Source: Actinobacteria bacterium UBA5176
GTDB lineage: Bacteria; Actinomycetota; UBA4738
Assembly (NCBI GenBank): GCA_002413305.1
Contig: DHWS01000157.1
Coordinates: 1-23,797 of the forward strand
Reading direction: 5' to 3'
Length of the DNA: 23,797 bases
Positions within the stretch are counted from its first letter, which is position 1. Each line of letters starts with the position of its first letter. Positions 1-6,669 of the stretch are shown here, piece by piece. The notes beneath the pieces are model-generated. The model was not told the origin of the DNA, did no database searches, and was given only the letters and a program-made list of their open reading frames with translations. Both the position numbers and the translations under genes were made by a program.

Positions 1-69
1 ACGAAGGCGACGGTCTTGAAAACCGTTAGGGGCGCGAGTCCCTCCAGGGTTCGAATCCCTGTCCCCCCG
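1..69 (+). tRNA. tRNA-Ser(UGA), 5' part outside the window
   Basis: The anticodon stem ACGGT/ACCGT (10-14 and 22-26) encloses the 7-nt loop CTTGAAA with anticodon TGA at 17-19. A long class II variable arm follows, as expected for tRNA-Ser, then the T arm CAGGG-TTCGAAT-CCCTG (45-61), the acceptor 3' strand (62-68) and discriminator G69, which is usual for serine tRNAs. CCA is not encoded. The 5' acceptor strand and most of the D arm lie upstream of position 1. Confidence 0.93.
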
Positions 70-116
70 CGCGCAGCCCGTTGCCAGCAAGCCGTGTGAA
101 GCACACAATCCGGCCG

Positions 117-596
117 GTGAAACGCTCCGTGATGGTGATCGCTGCCGGGTTGGTCCTGGCGGCCTGTTCGAAGGCAACGCCCACGGCTGAGCCGACGCCG
201 TCGACCTCCGTGTCGCCCTCCCCAGCGCCGTCGTTCTCACCCTCACCGGCTCCGAGCCCCTGTGTCACGGCACCGGCCGGCATCCTGGCCACGCTGAACG
301 TCGCCAGCAAGGACCTGGCGGACGTCATCGCGGCGGCGAAGAAGGTGGATCTCAAGGGCATCATCGCGAAGGAGCGAGATGCCGCGGGCATCACATCGAC
401 GGCCTAGAAGCAGCTCGCGGCGGCCAACCCCGCCGCGGCCTCCCTCCTGAGCCAGGCCAGCGCCTCGCTGACCATCGCGGCCGACTCGATGGCGAAGCAG
501 GGCCTCGGCGCCTCCATCATCCCGTACGACGAAGCCGCCACCTTCCTCAACCAGGCCATCACGGCGGTCAAGAACGCCCCGAGCCCGAGCTGCTAG
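117..596 (+). pseudogene. Lipoprotein gene interrupted by an in-frame amber codon
   Basis: A GTG at 117 opens a short lipoprotein signal peptide, MKRSVMVIAAGLVLAAC, with lipobox LAAC and Cys17 as the expected lipidated residue. A Pro/Ser/Thr-rich linker (about residues 20-46) follows, then an Ala/Lys-rich helical domain. The frame meets TAG at 405-407, directly followed by AAG CAG CTC. It then stays open and protein-like for another 62 codons, with helical Ala-rich sequence such as SLLSQASASLTIAADSMAKQ, and ends at TAG 594-596. Position 405 is one transition away from CAG (Gln), which would fit the local sequence. Likely a nonsense mutation or sequence error in a gene of about 159 codons. If the stop is real, the product is a truncated lipoprotein of about 96 residues. 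I recognise no family. The start at 81 (TTG) is less likely because it would put a charged stretch before the signal peptide. Confidence 0.65.
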
Positions 597-613
597 AGCC
601 GATAAGTCGGACA

Positions 614-640
614 CTGGTGGGAGCACGTCACGACCACCAG
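614..640 (+). promoter_or_regulatory. Inverted repeat touching a Shine-Dalgarno site
   Basis: CTGGTGG (614-620) and CCACCAG (634-640) form a perfect 7-bp stem around a 13-nt loop. The SD AGGAGG of the next gene spans 639-644, so the 3' arm covers its first two bases. In RNA this could modulate ribosome access; in DNA it could be a dyad operator. Chance is not excluded. Confidence 0.35.
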
Positions 641-650
641 GAGGTGCGAT

Positions 651-986
651 ATGGGCGGAGAGACGAAGGACGCCTGGGACCAGGTCGGGGAGCGGTTCGC
701 CGATCTCGGACGCAAGCTGTCCGACCACTACAAGCGCCAGGAGGGGATGACCACCCAGTCGACAGATGAGGCGAAACGGAAGATCGACGAAGCGATCCGA
801 ACGGTCGGTGAGCACGTCGATCGAGCGTTCACCTCGCTCGGCGAGACCATCCGCGACCCGGAGACGAAGGACACCGCGCAGAAGGCGGTGCGGTCACTCG
901 GCGACGCCCTCGACAAGACGTTCGCGGATGTCAGCGAGGCCATCCGCCGGCGCCTTGACCGGGGAGGCTCGTCCGGCCTGGCCTAG
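651..986 (+). CDS. Small charged helical protein, function unknown
   Basis: The 111-residue product is rich in Lys, Arg, Asp and Glu with heptad-like spacing of hydrophobic residues (for example RTVGEHVDRAFTSLGETIRD and ALDKTFADVSEAIRRRLDR). It is therefore probably a bundle of amphipathic helices, without signal peptide or membrane segment. The start is set by a strong SD, AGGAGG at 639-644, 6 nt before ATG. The gene converges on the decarboxylase gene and the two stop codons share the tetranucleotide CTAG. I do not recognise a named family. Coding status rests on the SD, the protein-like composition and the convincing start. Confidence 0.8.
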   Translation: MGGETKDAWDQVGERFADLGRKLSDHYKRQEGMTTQSTDEAKRKIDEAIRTVGEHVDRAFTSLGETIRDPETKDTAQKAVRSLGDALDKTFADVSEAIRRRLDRGGSSGLA

Positions 987-2377
987 CCGGCCGCGAGGGC
1001 GGCGGCCCGGATGATCCCCAGGGCCTCTTCGATCCGGTCGCGATGGGTTCGGTGGCTCACGACGCAGGCCCGAAGGATGAACCTGCCGGCGATCGTGGTG
1101 CTGGACAGGAACACCCGCTTCGACGCGTTGATCCGTTCCAGCAGGCGTCGTTGGTCACCCTCGGCCCGCTCACCCTGGCGGAACGCGACGACCGTCAGTT
1201 CGGGCTCCCAGGGCAGCTCGAAGCCCGGCGTGTCGCGAAGCCCTTCGTAGAGGTACCGGGTCAGGTCCAGCTTCTCGTTGAGCGCGTCCCGGAACGCTCC
1301 GAGCCCGTGGAGCTTGATCGGGAGCCACACGCGCAGGCCGCGGAAGTCGCGGGAGAGCTCGGGGGAATACTCGGTGAAGTTCGGGATCTCCGCCTCGGGC
1401 GCCAGGTCCTGGAGGTACTCGGCCTGGACGTGGTGTGCCTCACGCAGGCGGACGCGGTCGCGGACCAGCAGGCAGCCGGTGCCGTAGGGCAGGAACATGC
1501 CCTTGTGCGGGTCGAGGGTGATCGAATCCGCCGCGGCGATCCCATCGAACTTGGTCCGTCCCCGTTCGGTGAGTTGGAAGAAGCCGCCGTACGCGCCGTC
1601 GACGTGGAGCCAGAGGTCCTCGGTGCGAGCGAGGGCCGCCAGGTCGGAGATCGGATCGACCGCGCCGGTGTTCGTGGTGCCGGCGTTGGCGACCAGGAGG
1701 AAGGGCCGCTTGCCCGAGCGGCGATCCTCGCGGATCAGCGAGGTGAGCGCGTCGAGATCGATGCGGAGGTCCAGGGTGGTGGCGACGGCCCGGATGTTCG
1801 CCCTCGGGAAGCCCGCCAGGACGGCCGACTTGGCGACTGAGGCGTGCGTCTGCTCAGAGACGTAGAGGGTCCCGGCGCCGAAGTCCTCGGGGAGCTTCGT
1901 TCGGCGCGCAGTGACGATCGCCGAGAAGTTCGCCATCGACCCGCCGGAGGTGAGGATCCCGCCGGCGGTCTCCGGGAGGTCGAACAGATCCGCCAGCCAG
2001 CGGATCACGGTGGCTTCGATCTGCGCGAAGGCGGGGGCGATCTCCCAGACGTTCACGAACCGATTGAAGCCGCAGGCCAGGAAATCGGCGATCGCGGCCG
2101 AGTAGAGCCCCCCGCCGGGGATGTACGCGAGGTAGCCGGGCCCCGCGGTGTCGGCTCCGACGGCCGACGCCGTGGCGATCTCCTCCATGAGCCTCGCCAC
2201 ATCCGATTCGCCCTGTTCGGGGACCGGACCCCGGTATCGCGCCGCGACCTCGAGGCCGGGTTCCATGTTCGAAGCCGGCGCGTCCGGAAGGCCGCGGGTG
2301 AAGTCGGCGATGAGGCGAACGGCCGATTCGCCGAGCTCCTTCAACTGGTCGGGGTCGGGTTCGAGTGGATAGGCCAT
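983..2377 (-). CDS. Group II PLP-dependent amino-acid decarboxylase
   Basis: The 464-residue product has the full architecture of the aromatic-L-amino-acid/glutamate/diaminobutyrate decarboxylase family (Pfam Pyridoxal_deC), which is about 450-490 residues long. Visible landmarks are TSGGSMANFSA (cofactor phosphate region), SEQTHASVAKSA with the His that stacks on PLP, HVDGAYGGFF with the Asp that pairs with the pyridine nitrogen, and DPHKGMFLPYG, where Lys292 should form the Schiff base. The N-terminal region resembles aromatic amino-acid decarboxylases, but the substrate cannot be fixed from sequence alone. ATG at 2377 is chosen because similarity begins there and a TATCGT box lies 8 nt upstream with no SD. 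It follows gatD on the same strand after 62 nt but seems to have its own promoter. Confidence 0.93.
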   Translation of the reverse strand: MAYPLEPDPDQLKELGESAVRLIADFTRGLPDAPASNMEPGLEVAARYRGPVPEQGESDVARLMEEIATASAVGADTAGPGYLAYIPGGGLYSAAIADFLACGFNRFVNVWEIAPAFAQIEATVIRWLADLFDLPETAGGILTSGGSMANFSAIVTARRTKLPEDFGAGTLYVSEQTHASVAKSAVLAGFPRANIRAVATTLDLRIDLDALTSLIREDRRSGKRPFLLVANAGTTNTGAVDPISDLAALARTEDLWLHVDGAYGGFFQLTERGRTKFDGIAAADSITLDPHKGMFLPYGTGCLLVRDRVRLREAHHVQAEYLQDLAPEAEIPNFTEYSPELSRDFRGLRVWLPIKLHGLGAFRDALNEKLDLTRYLYEGLRDTPGFELPWEPELTVVAFRQGERAEGDQRRLLERINASKRVFLSSTTIAGRFILRACVVSHRTHRDRIEEALGIIRAAALAAG

Positions 2378-2385
2378 GACGGGCG

Positions 2386-2391
2386 ACGATA
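2386..2391 (-). promoter_or_regulatory. -10 box (TATCGT), leaderless decarboxylase promoter
   Basis: TATCGT on the minus strand is followed by 8 nt and then the ATG at 2377. No SD lies between, so transcription would begin at or next to the start codon. No -35 element was recognised. Confidence 0.5.
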
Positions 2392-2439
2392 CCGCGCCGG
2401 GTGGGGTGGCAGTCCGGCCGGCCCCGGAGTGAGTCGCGG

Positions 2440-3171
2440 CTACCTGGCCAGTGTCACCGCGGTCCGGTGCGCGGCCTCCTCCAGCGAGTCGTCCAGGGGA
2501 CGAAGGACCGCTCCATCCAGGGCATGCGCCAGCGCCCGGGTCAGCACCGCGTCGGCGAAGCGGGGGTTCGCCGGCAGGACGGGCCCGTGCAGATACGTGC
2601 CCATCACCGTCCCCTGCACCGCGCCCTCCTGCCCGTCGGTCCCGTTGTTCCCGCTCCCGTGCACCACCGACGCAAGCGGGGTCGCACGTGGGCCGAGCAC
2701 CGTTCGTCCTCCATGGTTCTCGAACCCGACCAGCTCGAACGACTGGCCCCACAGCGACGCCTCCGCCACGACGCGCCCGATGATCCGGTCGTCCTCAGGC
2801 GCCTCGGTGGTCGCATCGAGCAGGCCCAGTCCTTCCATGGCGGTCCCGTCCGCGGCGACGTAGCTCCGGCCCAGGAACTGGTAGCCGCCGCACACCCCCA
2901 GCAGCACGGTCTCACGCGCGGCGAGGTCCTCCAGCTCGGGGCGCCGGAGCAGCAGGTCGGACGCGATCATCTCCTGGACCCGGTCGGTGCCACCTCCCAT
3001 CAGCACGATGTTCGCCTCGACGGGGATCGGCTCGCCCCGGGTGACCGGCACCACCGACACGGTGAACCCGCGCCATTCGGCCCGACGATGGAGCGCCAGC
3101 ACGTTCCCTCGGTCCCCGTAGGTGCGCAGCAGGTCCGGGTAGAGGTGGACGAGCGTCAGGTCGGACGTCAC
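2440..3171 (-). CDS. gatD: Lipid II isoglutaminyl synthase, glutamine amidotransferase subunit GatD
   Basis: The 243-residue protein is a class I (CobB/CobQ-like) glutaminase. The nucleophile is Cys94 in LLGVCGGYQFLG, the same residue number reported for Staphylococcus aureus GatD. The catalytic His is His195 in GTYLHGPVLPANP. N-terminal VHLYPDLLRTYGDRGN and VLMGGGTDRVQE are typical of GatD. It releases ammonia from glutamine for MurT, which amidates the alpha-carboxylate of D-Glu in the peptidoglycan stem peptide on lipid II, at the cytoplasmic face of the membrane. It begins 13 nt after the murT stop, so the two form an operon and presumably a heterodimer. Confidence 0.96.
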   Translation of the reverse strand: MTSDLTLVHLYPDLLRTYGDRGNVLALHRRAEWRGFTVSVVPVTRGEPIPVEANIVLMGGGTDRVQEMIASDLLLRRPELEDLAARETVLLGVCGGYQFLGRSYVAADGTAMEGLGLLDATTEAPEDDRIIGRVVAEASLWGQSFELVGFENHGGRTVLGPRATPLASVVHGSGNNGTDGQEGAVQGTVMGTYLHGPVLPANPRFADAVLTRALAHALDGAVLRPLDDSLEEAAHRTAVTLAR

Positions 3172-3184
3172 GGGGCGCGCCTCC

Positions 3185-4585
3185 TCATGCCGTCGCCGCG
3201 TCCTGGACCCGGGTCGACCGGTCGAACAACGCCTCCCGGATGTCCAGCATCGCCGTATAGGTGGCCAGCACGACGATGAGGTCGTGATCGGGGGCAGCGT
3301 CCAGGGCTGCCCGCAGCGCGGTCAGCGGATCACGCTGCGCGGGAAGCGGCTGACCGCCCGCGTACCGCAGCCGGACCGCCACGTCGTCGGCGCGCCGTCC
3401 GCCGGGCACCAACGGCATCCCGCTCTCCACGAGCGTTTCGAAGTCCGCGTCCCAGATCCATGAGATGTCCTGGCCGTCCGCGTCGTTGTCGTTCACCGAC
3501 AGGACCACCGCCCCGACCCGGCGGTCGGCCGCGACCTGCTGGGTCAGGACGGTCGCCCCCGCCGGGTTCTTGATGAGGCCCAGCCACAGCGTGTGGTCTT
3601 CGAAGCGGATCTCCTCGGCCCGGCCGAACCGGGGCTGGTACTCCTCCAGCGCCCCGATGGCGGCCCCCGCCGGGATGCCGAGCACCTCCACAGCCGTGAT
3701 GGCCGCCGCCGCGTTGTAGGCGCTGTGCACTCCACCCACGGGGAGCGTGACGATCTCGTCGGCGATCTCGAAGACGATCCCTTCGAGCCCCGCGGTCGCC
3801 ACCACCCGGGCGCGGTGGCGGGGCCGGGCCGAACGCCACCCACACCGTTCGCATCGCGCCTGCCCGAGGTTGGCCAGTGTCCGGTGGGTGAACTCGAGCT
3901 CCGCCCCGCACGAAGGGCAGCCGACCGGTTCGGCCTCCGTCCCGGAGTCGGAGGACACCGAGATGCCGCTCACGCCGAAACCGATCGGGTCACAGGCCTG
4001 CACCGCGCTCCACAACTGGATGTCGTCGGCGTTGGCCACGACGGTCGCACCATCCGGCAGCCGTTCGCAGGCCAGCCGCAGCAGGGCCGCCACGCGCTCC
4101 GGCTCGCCGAACCGGTCGAGCTGGTCGCGGAAGACGTTGGTCAAGATCAGGAGCCGGGGCTTCAGCAGCGGCACCAGCCGGGGGAGTGCCGCCTCGTCGA
4201 CCTCGAACACCCCCATCCGGGTACCGGGGGCCGCTTCGACCAGGGCGTTCGCCACGCCCCCCAGCAGGTTCGAGCCCGTCGGGTTGGCGATGAAGGAGAT
4301 CCCCTGCGAACGAAGCACGGACTGGACCATCGAGGCGGTGGTCGTCTTGCCGTTCGTGCCGGAGACCACCACGATCCCATCCGGCAGCGCCGCCGCCCGC
4401 CGCCGGATGAACCCCGGGTCAAGACGGTGGACGATCCGGCCGGGCACCGTGGCCCCGGCGCCCATCCTCGTGACCCGCGACAGCCACCCGGCCATCCTGG
4501 CCACCCGCGCCACCAGCCGGTCACGCGTCCCGGACGCGCCGGCCCGAAGCGTTCGCCGTTCGGTCCCCAGGAAGCTCGACACCAC
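3185..4585 (-). CDS. murT: Lipid II isoglutaminyl synthase, Mur ligase-like subunit MurT
   Basis: The 466-residue Mur ligase homologue carries a P-loop (VVSGTNGKTTTASMV, Lys80) and a four-Cys zinc ribbon, CPSCGAEL followed by CERCGW, inserted in the middle domain. Both are hallmarks of MurT. The C-terminal DUF1727 region includes LIKNPAGATVL and DGQDISWIWDADFE, whose Asp supplies the third catalytic residue to GatD in known structures. It activates the D-Glu carboxylate of lipid II with ATP. I place the start at GTG 4585 (or the adjacent GTG 4582) because GGAGAGGAG lies just upstream. The reading frame runs open to 4894, but that extension is low-quality sequence without Mur ligase character. 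First gene of the murT-gatD operon. Confidence 0.95.
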   Translation of the reverse strand: MVSSFLGTERRTLRAGASGTRDRLVARVARMAGWLSRVTRMGAGATVPGRIVHRLDPGFIRRRAAALPDGIVVVSGTNGKTTTASMVQSVLRSQGISFIANPTGSNLLGGVANALVEAAPGTRMGVFEVDEAALPRLVPLLKPRLLILTNVFRDQLDRFGEPERVAALLRLACERLPDGATVVANADDIQLWSAVQACDPIGFGVSGISVSSDSGTEAEPVGCPSCGAELEFTHRTLANLGQARCERCGWRSARPRHRARVVATAGLEGIVFEIADEIVTLPVGGVHSAYNAAAAITAVEVLGIPAGAAIGALEEYQPRFGRAEEIRFEDHTLWLGLIKNPAGATVLTQQVAADRRVGAVVLSVNDNDADGQDISWIWDADFETLVESGMPLVPGGRRADDVAVRLRYAGGQPLPAQRDPLTALRAALDAAPDHDLIVVLATYTAMLDIREALFDRSTRVQDAATA

Positions 4586-4874
4586 CCGCTCCTCTCCGTT
4601 CCACGCAGGAACGCTGTTCCCATGCTGAGGCGCCCACAGCGAGAGGGGCCCGCCCACCGGGCTACTTCTTACCCACTTCAAATGGCTCGACGAGTGGCCC
4701 CAGGGCCGGGTCACGGCGCTGTCGTGCCCGCTTGCCGCGCGGAACCGTCGGCCCGGCTGGAATGGCCTACCCTTGGGCGAACGGCAGTAACCCAGGCAGC
4801 GTGGTGATTCGGAATGTCGAACCGAGCTCGGTCCGTTCGTCGTACCGGGGACACTCGGAGAGAGGAAGGAAGCC
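4586..4874. other. Intergenic region between divergent murT and the SRPBCC gene
   Basis: About 290 nt hold no convincing gene. A TACCCT box at 4768-4773 (+) could serve the downstream gene with a leader of about 95 nt. A small dyad GGAAC-GCT-GTTCC lies at 4608-4620. No obvious murT -10 box was found. Confidence 0.5.
4768..4773 (+). promoter_or_regulatory. Possible -10 box (TACCCT) for the SRPBCC gene
   Basis: TACCCT matches the TANNNT boxes seen before other genes here, but the next gene starts about 100 nt downstream and no -35 element is evident. Weakly supported. Confidence 0.25.
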
Positions 4875-5323
4875 ATGCCGACCGATACGTTCACGGTGGT
4901 CGTGAACCGGCCCGCGGCGGACGTGTTCGCCTACCTGACCGACTTCTCCAAGCAGGCGGAGTGGTCCCCCAAGCCGTACCGGGTGGAGTCGATCACGGAG
5001 GGACCGACCCGGGTGGGACGAAGCTGCACTCCGTCGGATGGGTGCCCGGCCAGCCCGAACACGAGAGCGACGCCGAAGTCACCGATCTCGATCCGCCCCG
5101 CAAGTTCGCCTTCAACGCGGTCGAGCAGGGACAGATCTTCCGGAGCGAGTTCATCCTGACGCCGGAGGGTTCCGCGACCCGGGTCGACCGCATCTTCAGC
5201 ATGCCGAAGCCCCCGGGCTTCGTCGGCGTCGTCTTCCCGCTGATCCGCGCGATGATCATCAAGCCGGGTGTCCGCAGGGGCATGAACATGCTCAAGGCGA
5301 ACCTGGAGTCGAACGCGGCGTAA
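4875..5323 (+). pseudogene. SRPBCC (polyketide cyclase/START-like) protein, frameshifted
   Basis: The ATG at 4875 follows a good SD (GAGGAAGGAAG). It opens a typical SRPBCC N terminus: a strand, VNRPAADVFAYLTDFSKQAEW and EGPTRVG. That frame then degenerates. The adjacent -1 frame carries on exactly where expected, with GTKLHSVGWVPGQ, DLDPPRKFAFNAVEQG and a C-terminal helix ending MNMLKANLESNAA. The shift maps to the GGG at 5015-5017; one more G there would give Val-Gly-Thr-Lys and a continuous protein of about 149 residues, the usual length. The family has a hydrophobic helix-grip pocket and often appears as stress- or coenzyme Q-associated proteins of unknown ligand. A sequencing or assembly error is as likely as a real mutation; no slippery site typical of programmed frameshifting is obvious. 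Confidence 0.8.
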
Positions 5324-5326
5324 CCC

Positions 5327-6094
5327 TCAGCGCACGAACGGCATGCGGAGCGCGCCGTCCAGGCGGATGACCTCACCGTTCAGCATGGGGTTCGCTACGA
5401 CGTGCAGGACGAGCGCCGCATACTCCTCAGGCTGTCCGAGGCGGGCCGGGTGGGGCGTGTCGTGTTCGAGCTGCGCCCGGGCCGGCCGAGGGAGCTGGGC
5501 CATCATCGGCGTCTCGAAGGTCCCCGGCGCGATGGCCACGCACCGGATCAGAGACCGTGCCAGGTCCCGGGCCACCGGCAGGGTCAGCGAGGCGATGGCG
5601 CCCTTCGACGCGGCGTAGGCGGCCTGGCCGACCTGTCCGTCGAACGCGGCGATGCTGGCGGTGTTCACGATCACGCCGCGCTCCTCGCCGTCGGGCTCCT
5701 GGGAGGCCATCTGCTGGGCCGCCAGCCGGATCACGTTGAACGAACCCACCACGTTCACCCGCAGCACGCTCTCGAAGACCCCGAGGTCGTGCGGGCCGTT
5801 TCGGCCCACGGTGCGGCCCGCCCACGCGATGCCGGCGCAGTTCACCGCGACATGCACCCCGCCGAACGCCTCCACGGCGATCGCCACGGCGGCGGTCACG
5901 TCCTCCGGGGAGGTCACGTCGGCCGGCGCGAACCTCGCCCGGCCGCCGAGCTCAGAGGCGAACGCCGCGCCCTGCGAGGTGGGAAGGTCTAGGACGACCA
6001 CGTTCGCACCGGCGTCGTACAACGCCCGAACCGTGGCGTGGCCGAGGCCGGACGCGCCGCCCGTGACCAGCGCGGTCTTGCCTTCGAAGCGCAT
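5327..6094 (-). CDS. SDR dehydrogenase, type-2 3-hydroxyacyl-CoA dehydrogenase-like
   Basis: A 255-residue classical short-chain dehydrogenase. It has the Rossmann glycine motif TGGASGLG near the N terminus, Asp at the end of strand 2 (VVLDLP) indicating NAD(H) preference, VNCAG, catalytic Ser147 ([11 protein letters not shown]), and Tyr160/Lys164 in YAASK. The late motif [10 protein letters not shown] and the C terminus [12 protein letters not shown] resemble HSD10-type 3-hydroxyacyl-CoA dehydrogenases, so oxidation of short 3-hydroxyacyl-CoA in beta-oxidation or isoleucine catabolism is likely but not proven. It converges on the SRPBCC gene, with stops 3 nt apart. The ATG at 6094 lies 9 nt from a TAGACT box and has no SD. 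Confidence 0.93.
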   Translation of the reverse strand: MRFEGKTALVTGGASGLGHATVRALYDAGANVVVLDLPTSQGAAFASELGGRARFAPADVTSPEDVTAAVAIAVEAFGGVHVAVNCAGIAWAGRTVGRNGPHDLGVFESVLRVNVVGSFNVIRLAAQQMASQEPDGEERGVIVNTASIAAFDGQVGQAAYAASKGAIASLTLPVARDLARSLIRCVAIAPGTFETPMMAQLPRPARAQLEHDTPHPARLGQPEEYAALVLHVVANPMLNGEVIRLDGALRMPFVR

Positions 6095-6103
6095 CGGGTG
6101 GGG

Positions 6104-6109
6104 AGTCTA
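6104..6109 (-). promoter_or_regulatory. -10 box (TAGACT), leaderless SDR promoter
   Basis: TAGACT on the minus strand is followed by 9 nt and then the SDR ATG. There is no SD in between, consistent with a leaderless transcript. Confidence 0.5.
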
Positions 6110-6158
6110 GCGCCGCCGCCCAACCGCTGAGCGCGCCCGCAAGCGACCCAAGCATGGC

Positions 6159-6188
6159 TTGACGTTCCCCGCCCCCTCCGGGGAGAAT
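6159..6188 (+). promoter_or_regulatory. Possible sigma-70-type promoter with long leader
   Basis: TTGACG (6159-6164), an 18-nt spacer and GAGAAT (6183-6188) resemble a -35/-10 pair reading toward the small gene at 6366, implying a leader of about 170 nt. The leader contains a 6-bp stem CGCCGG/CCGGCG at 6293-6312. GAATCG/CGATTC at 6185-6202 is another inverted repeat, but it overlaps the -10 box. I recognise no riboswitch class. Confidence 0.3.
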
Positions 6189-6365
6189 CGCTTTTCCGAT
6201 TCGGGAGGTCGGATCTGGTTCGGACACGCGGCTACGGCTTGGTGGCGAAGATGATCCCCGCCCGCCTGTGCTGCTGCGCGGTTTCCACGACCCGCCGGTA
6301 GATCCTCCGGCGAACGGCCACCCACCTCCCCCCGCCCGCGCCTGATCCAGAAAGGAGCCACGGAC

Positions 6366-6656
6366 ATGTCCCTCTTCGTCGTTCGTCACCAGCACCCGGC
6401 CGAGGCCTGCCCGGCCGGCGATCCCCAGATGGGACCGATGCTCCTCCTGCACCTCGCCCCGCAGAACGCCGAAACGTACGGGGTGAACGTCCAGTCCCAC
6501 GGCGTGATCGACGGCCAGCACACCTTGTACTTGATCGTGAACGCCGACGATGAGGAGAAGGTCGAGAAGTTCATGGCCCCGTTCGCCATGGCCGGCTCGG
6601 TCGAGGTCCAGAAGGCCTCGCACTGCGAAGACGTGGTGGCCCGGGCGGCCTGCTAG
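6366..6656 (+). CDS. Small His/Cys-containing alpha+beta protein, unknown function
   Basis: A 96-residue soluble protein with an AAGGAG SD before ATG 6366. The predicted order is strand (LFVVRHQH), helix, strand (VNVQSHGVID), strand (HTLYLIVNA), helix (DEEKVEKFMAPFA), strand (SVEVQKA). This is the betaalphabetabetaalphabeta pattern of ferredoxin-like dimeric barrels. Conserved-looking polar clusters flank the fold: RHQHPAEACP at the N terminus and SHCEDVVARAAC at the C terminus, so metal binding or a thiol role is possible. I do not recognise a named family. It stands alone, facing the convergent PQQ-propeller gene, with stops 13 nt apart. Confidence 0.85.
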   Translation: MSLFVVRHQHPAEACPAGDPQMGPMLLLHLAPQNAETYGVNVQSHGVIDGQHTLYLIVNADDEEKVEKFMAPFAMAGSVEVQKASHCEDVVARAAC

Positions 6657-6669
6657 GGTCGGCCCTCGG

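Noticed and set aside
1..69. tRNA-Ser end as a phage or island attachment site
   Set aside because: No integrase gene and no second copy of the tRNA 3' end was noticed in the window.
4608..4620. Dyad GGAAC-GCT-GTTCC as a LexA (SOS) box
   Set aside because: The Gram-positive SOS box needs GAAC-N4-GTTC; here the spacing is 3 and the neighbouring murT gene is not a repair gene.
3593..4807. Long plus-strand open frame (about 400 codons) opposite murT
   Set aside because: It lies antisense to a gene with clear Mur ligase motifs, has Arg/His/Pro-rich composition and no domain; it is a high-GC shadow frame.
4586..4894. N-terminal extension of murT to an ATG at 4894
   Set aside because: The extension shows no Mur ligase similarity and overlaps the divergent SRPBCC gene; a good SD lies just before GTG 4585.
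4875..5323. Programmed -1 frameshift in the SRPBCC gene
   Set aside because: No X-XXY-YYZ slippery heptamer was recognised at the junction; a one-base loss in a G run explains it more simply.
6185..6202. GAATCG/CGATTC hairpin as a terminator of the SDR gene
   Set aside because: It lies upstream of the SDR start rather than after its stop, and only a four-T loop is present, not a terminal T-run.
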